Shown here piece by piece: positions 11,005 through 23,200 of a stretch of 31,889 bases of DNA. The notes under the pieces were generated by a model that saw nothing but the letters and a program-made list of their open reading frames with translations, was not told the DNA's origin and searched no databases. Origin of the DNA: Cochliopodium minus (taxonomy: Eukaryota > Discosea > Himatismenida > Cochliopodiidae); contig JAMYWO010000004.1 in the NCBI GenBank assembly GCA_024220525.1, positions 258,270 to 290,158 on the forward strand, in the 5' to 3' direction. Every line of letters begins with the position of its first letter. Position 1 is the stretch's first letter. The position numbers and the translations under genes are program-made.

Positions 11005-11664
11005 TTTTTTTTATTATATTTAATTATTATAATTTATTTTTTATTTTATTTATTTTTTTCAAAGTTAAAATTTTTTAAATTCCTTTTTTTTACTGTCAGC
11101 TTTCTGACAAAGCATCAGATGTCTTATTCAACTTTCAATAACTCTAATTCACAAATATTGAACCCTAAAATAATTTAACATTTTGTCAAAAAATTTGAGG
11201 ATATTTTGAAAAATTTTGAAAATGAATTTATTAAAAAAGAAAAGTGGTCACAATACATTCATTTATTTAGGAAAGCATTCGAAGAGTAAATTTAAAAAAT
11301 GTGAAAGATTTAAAAACAATTTTTGACAAAATGAATATAAAAAAAAATTTTTTACAAAAATTAATCACTTAAAATATCCTTCCATTTATATCTCTTTTTT
11401 GAAGTTCTTTCTTAATGAACTGTTAATGGGATATTTCCTTTTTCAGTTACGGAAAACCCCGATTGGAAAATATGAAAAAATATTATTTTGATTTTTAAAA
11501 ATTGATTATTGATACAATGATAGTCACTTCAAATAATATTGAAAACATTATGATTTCTTTCTCAAAAACATTAACTATAAAAATTGAAATTTATATGACT
11601 TTCATATATTAAATTAAATATATTCAAAACTTTTATATAATTTTTAATAAATTACAAAGAATAA
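11005..11664. other. Intergenic region upstream of the G8 gene
   Basis: About 660 bp of AT-rich DNA between the start of the G8 gene and the stop of the CH-LIM gene. I see a small TGTCAG-CTTT-CTGACA hairpin near 11094-11109, which could be a promoter element of the G8 gene. A short plus-strand open stretch near 11223-11288 is too brief to call. Confidence 0.35.
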
Positions 11665-14600
11665 TTAATCAATTTCAATATTATCAATAAATTCGTTGAT
11701 CAATAATCTTTGACGAAGAATAGCATTAATCCAAGTCTGAGCATGCATCTGATCCGATCCTTTCAATATGATGAACCCATTGTCACCCTCAAAATTAATT
11801 TTAAAGCATGTCCCTTTTGTTTAAAAAATTAATTTTATTATTTCATTTTTTAAAATTTTATTTTTTTTACCTTGGAATACTTCAGGTTCGTGCTCAGTTA
11901 ACTTGCATTTGTAGAGGGCAAACTTCTTTTCGCATTTGGTTCCCTTTTCTTTGAATTTAAAGAGAAAGCCCTCTTGTAAGCAAAAATATTTTTTGATCCA
12001 TTTTGAACCGTAGAATTTGACACTCATGTAATCTATGTAACCCTCTTTTTGTTGTTCCAACTTTGAGATTGGAGATTTCCTATTTGGATCAAAAATTTTG
12101 AAAAAATTTGAATTATTTGAAACTTTTAAAATTTTACCACAAAACATCCCTCTTTTTGTCTCTTTCAAGATCTCTGAGTGCGTTTTGTTTGGAATCCTCC
12201 AATATTTTGATCCACTCTAATCATAATAATTAATACAGTAATCTTATTTTTTTTTTTAAAAAAGTTTTATACCTAACATAGTTTTATTACTTTCTGCTTG
12301 AATGGAGAAAGTTCTTTCAACAGTAACTATCTGAAATACATCTTTAAAAATTAAAAGAATAATTAAAATTGGGGATAAAAAATATGAAAGGAAAAACCTG
12401 TTTTAGTTTCAAGAGCAAAAATAGAATTGACGAAAGCGAGAGGAATGAACCCTTCAGGCTTCTTCCCTTTCTTCTCCTCGCTCAAGTAATAAAGGAGCTT
12501 GTTGTTCTTCAAAACAAAGTAAAATTGCTTGAAAAAGCTGATAATCCCCTCGGTCTCCATCTTCATTGTACCTTCTTTAGTGAGATACTCTTGTAACTCG
12601 GGAAGATCATTAGATTCATTTTCGTTTCTTTCGATCATGAACTGCTTGACGAGTTTAACAGTGTTTCTCTTCTTCCACTCCTTGAACTCATCACTAGGAA
12701 AGTTTGTCATGTCAACTGTGGTTGTTCTTTCGAGCAGATTTTCTGAGTTGGCGGATGCTGTTACATTCATGTTATTATTCGAAGTGTCTGTTAACAGAAA
12801 AAAAGAATTAAAGTGAAAATAATTTTTTTTTTTTTTTTGAGTTTACTTTTACGAATGTCTTCTTTTTGAGGATCTTGTTTCACGACTTTTGGTTTGTTAG
12901 GTGTCGAAGGGAGAATTTTGTTGACTTTTCTTGAGAAAGTTATGTTGCATTTGTGACATTTATACTGGACCTCGCTCTCAAGGCTTAGTTGTGTATTACA
13001 TTTAGAACAGTTTGGTGGTTTGGTTGTGCTAGTTGAGGTTGTAGTGGGTTTGGGAGGAGGCTTTGTAGTTGATGTTGTAGTCGTGGTTATAGTTTTAGTT
13101 GGAGGTTTGGGAGGAGGCTTTACAGTTGAAGGGGTTGTTGTGGTTGTGGGGATTTTTGGAGGAGGTTTAGGTTTTTCTCTCTCCAACTTTTCTTGTCTCT
13201 CCTTTTCTTGTTTCTCCTTTTCTTTTTCCATTTTATCTCTTTCTTGTTTCTCCTTTAGCAGTTTCTCTGACTCCAACCTTTGCTTTTCTAATCTTTGCTT
13301 TTCTTGTCTTTGCTTTTCTTGTTTCTCTTGGAGTTGTTTTTCTTTTTCCATTTTTTCTCTTTCTTCTTTCTCCTTTAGAAGTTTCTCTGACTCCAACCTT
13401 TGCTTCTCTAATTTTTCCTTTTCCATTTTTTCTTGCTTTTCTTTTTCTTGTCTTTCCTTTTCTTGTTTCTCTTTGATTTGTTTCTCCTTTTCCATTTTTT
13501 CTCTTTCTTGTTTCTGTTTCTCAGACTCTTGTCTTTGTTTCTCTAGTTTTTCCTTTTCCATTTTTTCTTTTTCTTGTTTTTCTTTTTCAGATCTTTGTTT
13601 TTCAATTCTTTCTTTTTCCTGCTCCACTTTCTTCTTTTTGTTTTCCTCTTCTTCCAATTGTTTTTTCTTTAGATCCTCTTCTTTTTGTCTTGCTATTTTC
13701 TGTTAAATTTAAATTAATAACGAAAGAAGAAGGCTTCTAAAAGTGTTTACTTTCCATTCTGGTTCTTGGTTTGTATCTTTTTTTGGTGTGGCGTTGGTTT
13801 GCTTTTTGTCTATAAGATTGGAAATAAAATCGACAGATTCTTGTTTTTTGGTGGGAACTTTCGGTAGTTCTTTGGGTTGAACACTGTTAGTTACTTTGCT
13901 TGGCTCTTCTTTTTTGATATTACTAGTAAAAGTTTCTTTCCTTGGCTCTTCTTTTTTAATAGAATTTGTCACATTTTCTTTCCTTGTCTCTTTTTTGGGC
14001 AGACTTATCACATTATCTTTTATTTCTTCATTTTTGGGTGGACTTTTTATGCTTTCCATACTTAACAGACTTGATATATTATCTTTACCTGATACTTGAG
14101 TACAATCTATGAAAATAATAGTATTCATAAATTATAAAGATTATTTAAAATGAATACCATTATCTAATTTATTATGTTTGATTGCTGCAATGAAAGCTTT
14201 TTTTCCGCACATGTTACCTTTAAAATATTATAAAGATATAATGTAAAATGTAATTGGAATTTTACAATATGGCTTTTCCATTACAGCAATGCACTAAAAT
14301 TTATTAATAATTTAAATATTGAAAAATAAATTATTAATAAATTTACTTTTCCACCGCTGATACTCTTTTTGCAAGTAAAGCACTTGAAACATTCTTTATG
14401 ATAAGAATGATTTTGGAATGTAACCATGTCTCCTGAAGTAGCTTTTTGGCAAAAAAAACAACTACCGCCAGATGTTCTACTTGGTCTTTTAAAAAATTAA
14501 ATGAAAATTTTAAAATTTAAGGTTACTCATTTTGTGGTATTTCATCTGTTTTTTGTTTTTTTGGCACTTGGTTGGTAATTTGAGTAGTTGGCTTGGTTTT

Positions 14601-15645
14601 TTTGACACAAACTTCGCAAATGTATGATCCATTTTGGTTGATGACTTTAAGAAATATTAAATTAAAAAGAAATTAAATTATTAAATTTACTATCTTGATC
14701 TTGTTGGAATGGTTTGGTGCATTGAGAACAATTAAAACAGTTTTTATGGAATAAGTTATCATCATAGGAAATGGTAGTCCCTTCAAGTTTTTTTTTGCAC
14801 TATTTATAAGGAGATTAATATGTCATCTTTAGAAAGAAAAAACTTTACTTTATAACAACTTGGTCCTTTTTCATTTATAAGAGATGTATTCGATTTTGAT
14901 ATTCCTACTTGTCCTGGATTTTTTGAAAAGTAGTTATATAGAGTAGAAACGTAGGTCATCGTACCTTTAGAATAAATTAATCAAAAATAACAAAACAAAA
15001 AGACTTTAGATATAATACAAAGAATTCATGGATTTATATTTTTATCCAATTGAAAATCGAATTATAAAATAATTACTTAATGGCTCGGGTTTTGTTATAA
15101 GCATATCTTCTGCATCCAATAAAGATGTCACTCCTAATTTCTCCATTATTGTGAATGCCAGATTATGATTTTTGAGCATGTTATCCTGTGACAATGAATT
15201 GAAATCTATCAAATCTGGTCGATGTGCATGTATAATTGCGCAAAATGCAAGTCTAGATTTATTTACGAGTATATTTAGAAATTTAAATTTCAATAAATAT
15301 TCTGAAAATTTACCCTAAATCATAGTATTTTGAATAATTTTGTTATCATAGATTGTATTAATAGATCTTTACCATTTCTCCATGATTCGCTAAAAAAAAA
15401 TAAACATAAAATAAAATTTTTTTTAGTTCATTAAGTGAAAAAATTGAATCACCTAAAATTGGTGATACTGACATTCTTATACCCATTTGTAACCTTTTTT
15501 GTCCATTCTTCATTTGAAAGAAAAAAAATTAATTTTTTAAAAAGTGATTCAAGAATATATTTACCCAACAATGCTGCCTTTCCTATATATTGATAAGTAT
15601 GATGGAATCTTTAAATTTATGATATTTATTACCTGTTTTTTTCAT
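11665..15645 (-). CDS. Cytoskeletal CH-LIM-LIM-coiled coil-zinc ribbon-PH-PH protein
   Basis: About 19 exons join to 984 aa. 5' exons: 15645-15633 (13 nt), 15582-15565 (18), 15507-15453 (55), 15389-15373 (17), candidate 1-nt exon 15314, 15252-15077, 14964-14849. Then 14799-14691, 14644-14527, 14485-14347, 14293-14266, 14217-14158, 14106-13751, 13699-12847, 12787-12398, 12341-12273, 12216-12138, 12079-11871 and 11813-11665. Residues 1-125 are a spectrin-type calponin-homology domain (ALLEWTKKVTNGYKNVSI, LAFCAIIHAHRPDLIDF, LGVTSLLDAEDML, TMTYVSTLYNYFSK). Two LIM zinc fingers follow (about 130-182 and 216-272), each with the C-x2-C...H-x2-C-x2-C-x2-C...C-x2-C pattern. Residues about 417-580 are Lys/Glu/Gln coiled coil. 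A Pro/Thr linker, a CSKC...CHKC zinc ribbon (about 632-664) and two PH domains end the protein. CH suggests actin binding and PH lipid binding, so it is a likely membrane-cytoskeleton scaffold. Confidence 0.85.
15314..15314 (-). other. Candidate 1-nucleotide microexon
   Basis: On the minus strand the sequence reads TTTAG, then G, then GTAAAT, so a single G is flanked by a full acceptor and a full donor. The flanking introns would be 15315-15372 (58 nt) and 15253-15313 (61 nt), both typical in size and composition. Using this exon gives exactly SWRN-GLAFCAIIH, the invariant core of a CH domain. Alternative: one intron ending at a TTTTCAG acceptor, which inserts about 16 AT-rich codons (EYLLKFKFLNILVNKS) into the core while keeping an open frame. 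Confidence 0.5.
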
Positions 15646-15832
15646 ATTCAAATTGGATATTCAACCTTTTTTTAATATATAATATTTAAAAAATAATTAT
15701 TTAATTTCTCGGTGCTTGAAAAGTTGAACCGGAGTTGAAATTAGAATTGATGATACTTGAAAATAATCTTACTCTTGGGCATCAAATTACGAAAAATTAT
15801 AAAAAAAAAAATTTTGTTTATCATAGCAGTCA
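15646..15832. promoter_or_regulatory. Divergent promoter region of the CH-LIM and ankyrin genes
   Basis: Only 187 bp separate the two divergent ATG codons, so both promoters must lie here or inside the genes. It contains A/T tracts and a slightly GC-richer core around 15710-15745 (CTCGGTGCTTG, GAACCGGAG). No known motif was recognised. Confidence 0.45.
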
Positions 15833-17202
15833 ATGGGAAATGAGAACAATTCGAGAAAGAAATCTATAAGAGAGAATAGAATTATAAATTCAAATGATCA
15901 AAAGAAGGAATCAGAGAAAATAGAATTAAAAATTCCCTTTGAAATAGAACAATATTTGAAGAAATATTATATTAACTCATTGAATCCACAAGGGAAAACA
16001 ATATTACATTATTATTGTATGAAAGATCTTGATTTTGAGAAGATTTCTGTTCTCCTATCTCTCAAGGCAGATGTAAAATGAATATTTAGTTAAATCGTAT
16101 ATATAAAATGAACTATATTTGTACAAGGTAAAGATAAATGATTTGGAAAAAAGAGAAGCAATACATTATGCATGCATGAACCCGAAAATAAATTTTGAAA
16201 TCATCAAATTATTAATGGAAAATAGAGCAAATTTGAATAATAACGATAATCAATTGAATTCTGCAATATTTTATGCAATAACCAACAAAAATGTAACAAC
16301 CGAATTGATAAGGAGATTGGATGAAATGGAAAGAATAGGTTTTGAATTGTTATTAGAAGCAATAGGTCCAATGATTCCAACCACAGAACATAGAGAAAAG
16401 ATTATTGAGTTTTTGATCACAGATAATAATTATATAAAACAAAAGGGTATAAATATTTTATTCATTATTGAGAGATCTAAAAATTCAATACAAAATTTTT
16501 AGATCTACAGTTAAAGTCTCTATTACATCACACATGCCTCATCAATTCAAATTATAATCTTATTTTAAAATTGATCGATAACAAGGCGGATGTAAACGCA
16601 GTGGACTCTCATAAAAAGAGCCCTTTACATTGTGCTGTCTTGAACAATGACACCTCACCTGACATTATTCTTTCATTAATAGAGAAGGGAGGTAAAATTT
16701 ATTGTTATTTCAAAATTGTTTTATCAAAGTATGATAACTATATAGCTGATCCTGATTGGTTGGACAATGACCAAGTATGCTTATTTAAAATTCTTTTTAA
16801 AAATAAACATATGCTTAGGAAACGTCTTTGCATTATGCGTGTACACGGGTAATATTTCTTTTGAAAAAAAAAATAGTTTTTGAACCTATTTTTTTAATTA
16901 AGAATAAACCTGATTTTGTAATCATTCTATTAATGAAAAAAACTTCTATCAATTTGAAAAACTACAGAGGTCTAACTGCAAAAGAAATTGCTCTTGTTCA
17001 TGAGGACAGAGAGTGTTACGATATTTTGGATGACTTTGAAAGGGGTTTATATCTTTGGAATGCTAAAAGGGAGAAGTACTTCCCCTTTTCTCTAAAAAAC
17101 AAAATTTTGTGCTTATTGATTTGTATCAGAGTAAAAAAGGGAAAGTTTAAATTCCCAAAGTATGTAATGTTTATCATAATCAATAACATTATTTTTAATT
17201 AA
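15833..17202 (+). CDS. Ankyrin-repeat protein with the shared C-terminal box
   Basis: Six exons join in phase to 368 aa: 15833-16072, 16128-16446, 16503-16691, 16746-16774, 16819-16848 and 16903-17202. Degenerate ankyrin repeats run from about residue 45 to 310: GKTILHYYCMKDLDFE, REAIHYACMNPKINFEII, KSPLHCAVLNNDTSP, ETSLHYACTRNKPDFVI, and a final INLKNYRGLTAKEIAL. The last 40 residues (YFPFSLKNKIL, ICIRVKKGKF, KFPKYVMFIIINNI) match the tails of the three RCC1 proteins in this window. The protein starts MGN, so N-myristoylation is conceivable. Ankyrin repeats bind proteins, and the tail may recruit a common partner (inference). Exon 3/4 and 4/5 junctions are supported by the repeat pattern across them; the exon 5/6 acceptor could alternatively lie upstream, though that gives a worse repeat. 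Confidence 0.8.
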
Positions 17203-17278
17203 ACCTTTCTCTGAAAATCTGATTATTAGAAGATTATAATTATAATTGATTATATTATTGAACATTTCATAAAAAAAA

Positions 17279-20200
17279 ATGGAAGAAGAAAAAATTTTTG
17301 ATAAATACGAATTTTATTCTCCTAATTATTCATTAGATGAATCTGAAAGATCATTATCTTCATCCTTTGTATATGATGTTCAGTTGGAGAGCATTTCGAC
17401 TCACAGCGAAAATAAAAGCATCAATCAATTCATTCAGAGGCAAAACAGCAATTATAATTATGATCAATATAAACCATCATTGAAGAAAGATTATTCAACA
17501 TTGGAAGAATTGCTGAGAACAAATCCCAACCTAAAAAGTAAATCATTTTTTTTATTTCAAAGATCCTCAAAACATAAATTATCTCAAAAAATAAAATACG
17601 ATGCAATAAAGCACATAAACACATTTTTTCAATCAATCACAAAACAATAATTTATTAAATATTCACAAAAAGGAGATAACATTATCAATGAAGATAAATA
17701 CGATGATTATGATGTTGTCACTTTGAGCAGTAATAGTAATATTTCAACTCCGAGTATCAGCAGCAATGATTCTAAGAGTGAATTGAGGGATAATATCAGT
17801 TATGAATATCCCTATAAAGATCAGAGTCTATCTGAATCCCAAGACTCATTGGAAATAGAATGTTCAGATTGGAATCTTCAATTCCAACATATAAATAGTC
17901 TAACAGATGAAAATGAGAAAATATCAAGATTATCAACAATAACAAAGAATTTCCATTTCAATGCAAAGGTAAAAAACAGTCCAATTATACCAAAGCACAT
18001 CTTGATATCTTAATATAATTTAAAATATCCTTTTTCGCTCATAGAAATATGGAGAAATAATAATCTCCGAAAGATTTCTTCCAATAGAGAAAAGAATAAT
18101 AAAACCTATTTCTCTTGGTGGAATAGCGGGTAAAAATCTTTTTTTTTTCACTGATTATTTATAATATTATTATCATAAAAAGGCGGAGAAAAATTTGTTG
18201 GTAAAATTGATATTATTTTGAAATAAAATCCATTTTAAAATAAAATAATCAAATTAATCAACACTTATTTTTTTAAATTTACCAGTTCACGGTATGTTGT
18301 ATAAATTTGCGCAAGATATCAAAATTTCAAAGGGAACATTTATTTATGGATTCAACGAAAAAGATGGTAAAATTAGAAAATAAATTTTAATTAAACATTT
18401 CAAAACTAATTCATGAAAAAGATTATCTTGCACAGAAGTCTGTTGGACATGAGCTTAAAAATATTTCTGCACTTTTTGATGTTGTAAGTAGAGACACATC
18501 TCTTTCAAGTTTCACAATATCTCTTTCTTGCAGGGTTGATTTCATGGGGTACATTTCTTTTTAAAAATTATCAAAATTAAATCATTTTTATTTATTAGGT
18601 TTCGTCTTTTTGTTCAATCATTGCTTCCAATAGATAGCGAAACACTAGTTTATGGAAGTGAAGATGGTAATATCTTACTTTATTAACTTACTATCGTTTT
18701 AATATCGATTTAGGGGGAAGAACAATCAAAAGTGAAAATAGAAAAGTTAAAAATATCATGGGGAGTATTGCAAGTAGTCTCTACTTGAAACCTCATGTTT
18801 GCTTGGATAGGGAGAAGAACGAACACGAATTGATTGGTCCTTGTGATGTTGAAATTCACGAAAAGGGAGATACTTTATATGCAATAGGTATAAAACGATA
18901 TAATTTGATTTCTTATTGTTAATTTTTTAAAAGATCTTGCGAGGTAAAATATCCTTTAAAAATTTTGAAAAATATTGTAATTAATTCTATTAAGATTGCT
19001 TCCCCCTGACGTGGATATAAAGAAGCCTCACTCAGTTTTTTACCAACAGTTTAGACCAGAGTTTTTGAAGTGGTATAAAAAACCTATGAGCAGCGATGCT
19101 TGCACCAAATTTGGAGCAATTGATTCCAAAATCAATAATGATGATGTAATTCCGTTCCAAATAAACTATAATGGCTAATCGTTCAATATTTTTAGGTTTT
19201 GGAAGCTTCAAGAATTTTGAGAAGTGAAAGAATTCCCAAATTTTCGAGAACTTTTAATATTTCAAACTTGAAAGAGTCAAATTTGAGGGGAATTAGTTCA
19301 GCAATGCAGCAAAGAGGTAAAATTATTTATTTTGAAATCTGTTTTTATTTATTTATTTTATTATGTTTAGGAATTAATGTTAGGTATCTCGGATTGGTGA
19401 GACAGCACGCAACAGATCCAAGAATTAAATCTAGATGCCTCTTTGAGATGATATGTAGAATCACATCGAATCATCTCAAAAAGATATTCAGAAACGAAGC
19501 TGAAAGAATAGGGTAATTTAATCAAGAAAATTTTTCTTATTAATTAATTTTTTATTTTAATAGAATTTTTAAACAAGAATCTTTTGTTGGATTGGCTCGT
19601 GATTATTATAACGATTTTATACTGAACAACTCTTCTTGGAAAAGAGATGATTTCTTTAAGAAGGGTATCATGGACAAATTTGGGGAGAATTCACTTTCAG
19701 AAGTAGAAAAAGGGGAAGAGTACAACTTGCTTCAGGGGATCAAAATCTCGAACATTTTCAAGTACCTTTCTCAGAAAGTGGGGGTTTCTTTGAGATATGA
19801 AATATTCGAAAGATTTGTAAATAATGAACAATCCATCATATCAAGAAAGAATTATTATACAGAAGAATACATCACTTCTCTCTCCAAGTTTGAGTTTGTT
19901 GTAGATGATTTCGAACCTTTTGTCGCTTCCATAAAGGGTCTAAAGTTATTTTCAATGGCAACTGCAGAATCAATGAGAAAGCAAGCATTACAAAAGACAG
20001 ACATCGAAGAAAAATTGAGCATGATGTTCAGAGCAGCAGATTTGATGGACGAAGGTACCATTTTATTATTTATTTTTCACTGTTAATTTATTTAATAAAT
20101 AGCTTCGGGAGGAGATATCTATGAAAGAATTAAATACACTAAATTCAGAATTGAAATTGTAAATTTGATTCTTGACAATCAAAAATTGATTGACAGGGAC

Positions 20201-23200
20201 AACAGCTGGATTGACAAAGTAAAGAAAATCAATGAAAAAACGGATGGAATTTTCAATGAAATCAAAGATCTCTGCCAGTTCAATGAAGTAGACTTTCCAT
20301 CTGATATGGAAATTTTGTCGATCACTTGTAGCCTTCAGAAGATTTTAATTTCAAAGAAGACCAGCGCAATTACTTCCAAAATTGAACAAGTGGTCAATAT
20401 AATGAAAAACATTGAGAGTTTTGGAGAGAATTATGAGGAAAAGGAAGAGCATGTGAGTTGCATTTCCAAAATCACTTATGATTTGTTGAGTTACATTTCA
20501 TGGCACAAAGATTGGAAAGAAATTTTGCACCATGGAAACAACATGTCGAAGATATTGAACTACCCTCTCATTTTACAAAGAGTTTTACAAATATTGGTTG
20601 AAAAGTAAAGTGTTTCATTTCTTTGGATTTATTTTAATTGATTTTTATTTAGTGAAAAAATAGAAAGGGGATCAGTAATGAGGCCATTGCTCGAATTGGG
20701 AAAACTTGAAGAAAATAAGTTAATATCAGAAAGTCTGGGGAATTATTTACAAACCTTGTCAAAAATTAACATCTTTAGGATTACACCCGGTTTGATAACC
20801 GACGATTCTGTCATTGGAAATCTCAAAAACATTTCGCCTATGCCTTCCTTAAACAAACTGACAATAAGAAATAGTGGCAAGTTAACTTCAAAGACACTGG
20901 ATTTCTTTTTAAGTTGGGCTCCCAATTTGTCTGATTTTTCTTTGAGGAACTATTGGAACATTGGTGACGAAGGTGTTTCCATTTTGTCAAAGTTTGAAAA
21001 GCTCGAAAAATTGAACATTGGTCCAAGTTTGATCGAATCCAGATCAATGGATCATTTTTCAAGATTGTCTTCTCTCAAAGTTCTGAGCTTGAATAAATGC
21101 TTCAAAGTTGAATATCTCCCATCAATGAAAGCTTTGGTGACATTGTCCATCAAGAATTTTTCTCAAATTTTCGTCAATTTTCAGAACTACTTCAACATCT
21201 CCAATTTTCCCAACCTTAACAACATTTATTTTCGAAACACCAACATTTCTGATGAAAATCTTTCTTTCATGTGCGATGAATTTTCAAGCAACATAACAAA
21301 ACTTTGTCTCAACTATTCCAAGGGAATTGCCACTTTGAAATGCATCGAAAAATTGTCCTCTTTAAAATCTTTTGAAGCCAGATCTTTCAAGGGATACACC
21401 AAAGAAAGTGAAGAAGAAGCGATCATCTGGCCAAGATCGATAACAAAGATTGATTTGAGAGATTCCAAAGTATCTGATTCCTTTTTCGATTCTCTTCACA
21501 GTAACAATCTGAGATATCTTGATATTCAATTCTCATTGATTTCAGATAAAGGCATCCTGAGAATCCTCGAAAATTCATGGAAATCATTGAAAGTGTTGAA
21601 GATCAGATTCTGCGAGCTTCTCACTTCTGAGAGCAAGAAAGTCATCTGCTCCAAGAGCAAAAACTTGAAGAAGTTTTCTGCAATGGACATCGAAGCTCAT
21701 CATTTTATGAAATTGGATCTCTTGAAGCTTGTGAGACTCAAAACTAATTTTTCCAACTGCTCTCTTGAAGATTACAAAAAGATCATTCCAAGATTGATCA
21801 ACCTCAAAGGACTTTCTCTGAAATCTCAACTTGAAGATAAGGTAGTTTCTTACATCTGTAATCACTGCAGAGAACTCAAGAAACTCAATTTGTCGAGCGA
21901 AACACTCACGGACGAGGCTTGTGAATACATTTCGAAGCTCAATCCAAAATTGAAAGAGTTGGACATCTCTTACTGCTCCTCTATCACTAAAGTTGGTTTA
22001 GAGTTTCTTTTGGAGAACAACTGTACACTCAAGCGTTTGAAGGCTTACAATTGTAACACAATGGAGCCTGCTTGTTTCAATATCATAGAAGAAAGATGTG
22101 GGTAAAAAAAAAAATATTAAAAGTTTAAATTTTCTTAAATTTTTTTTTAAAAAAATTTAGATATCATCTCGAAAAATTTGAAGGGTTTTTTGGTAAAAAA
22201 AAATTTTTAAAATTTTAAAATAAAATTGAAGCTTTTTTATTCACCTAGCTTTGTCACAATCAAAAACTTTCTATTTTCCCAACCTAAAAAAATTTAAGGG
22301 CTATTTCTTTGAAGAAACTGGCAAGAGTTTCTCAGAGATGGAGAAACTTCTTAAGCTGGACGCATTTTTCACCACCATTGAAGACAAACAATTAGAATGT
22401 GTGACGACATGCAAGAGTCTAGAGAATTTTCAGTGTTTGAGGGGTACTATCATCAATATTTGTGAAAAAGATCCTACCTTTCTTCAAACATGGGGAGAAA
22501 ATAACGAAACAAAAAATAATATTAGGTTTTTGAATCTTCCTTTTGATAAATTTAATGAAAGAAACATTCTTTACTTGAAACATTTCGAGAATCTTGTTTA
22601 TTTCCCTCTCGATCAACTTAAAGTCTCTTCTACTTCCAAGTATAATTTGAAGAGCTATTTCCCTCATTTCAATGAAAATTTTATCACTAAAAGCAACGAG
22701 GAGAAAAACTTTCTTTCTACCAACAGAGAATCCATAAAGTTCCAATTTTCAAATGATATAGTTTGCCCTCTTTGGAAAGGACAAGTAGCAGGTAAAAAAA
22801 ATTTTTTTTTAATTTATTATTTATATAAAAATAACAATTTTGTATAAATTTATTTTTATTTTTGAATTTGTTTAGTTGTAAACCACGGTCATGGGGAGGT
22901 ACAAGCATTCATAATCATGAAATTGTTTTCGATGGGTTACAAGGTGTTCGCCTTCTATGACGATTCCATAAAATGCAAGGAGACAGAGATGTTGCTGGAG
23001 GAGAAATTTCAAAGGAATGTCATCATGTTACCTTATGTCCCCAACAGTGAAAATTCGGTCAAGGAAGCTTGTGAAAAAGCCCAGAGTTTGGGTTTAGATA
23101 AAATAGATTTGATGATAGCAGGTCCTCTAGGAGAATCCCACTTGCTTGGTAAACATTTTTTAGAATATTTTTTTTTCTTTAAATTCCAAACATTTTATAA

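Noticed and set aside
13020-13706. Long plus-strand open frame of 228 codons rich in Ser, Phe and Val
   Set aside because: It is the antisense shadow of the Lys/Glu-rich coiled-coil exon 13699-12847 of the CH-LIM gene, where AAG/GAG/GAA codons on one strand give TTC/CTC/CTT on the other.
14849-14959. ATG at 14959 as the start of a LIM-only gene
   Set aside because: The exon begins earlier (14964), and its first residues TMTYVSTLYNYFSK are the last helix of the CH domain encoded upstream, joined in phase through intron 14965-15076.
17538-17672. Continuation of the first CLU-LRR exon through 17650
   Set aside because: That frame ends at TAA 17648-17650 without a domain, while splicing from 17537 to 17673 keeps the Ser/Asp-rich frame open. 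I kept the spliced model but regard it as the weakest junction.
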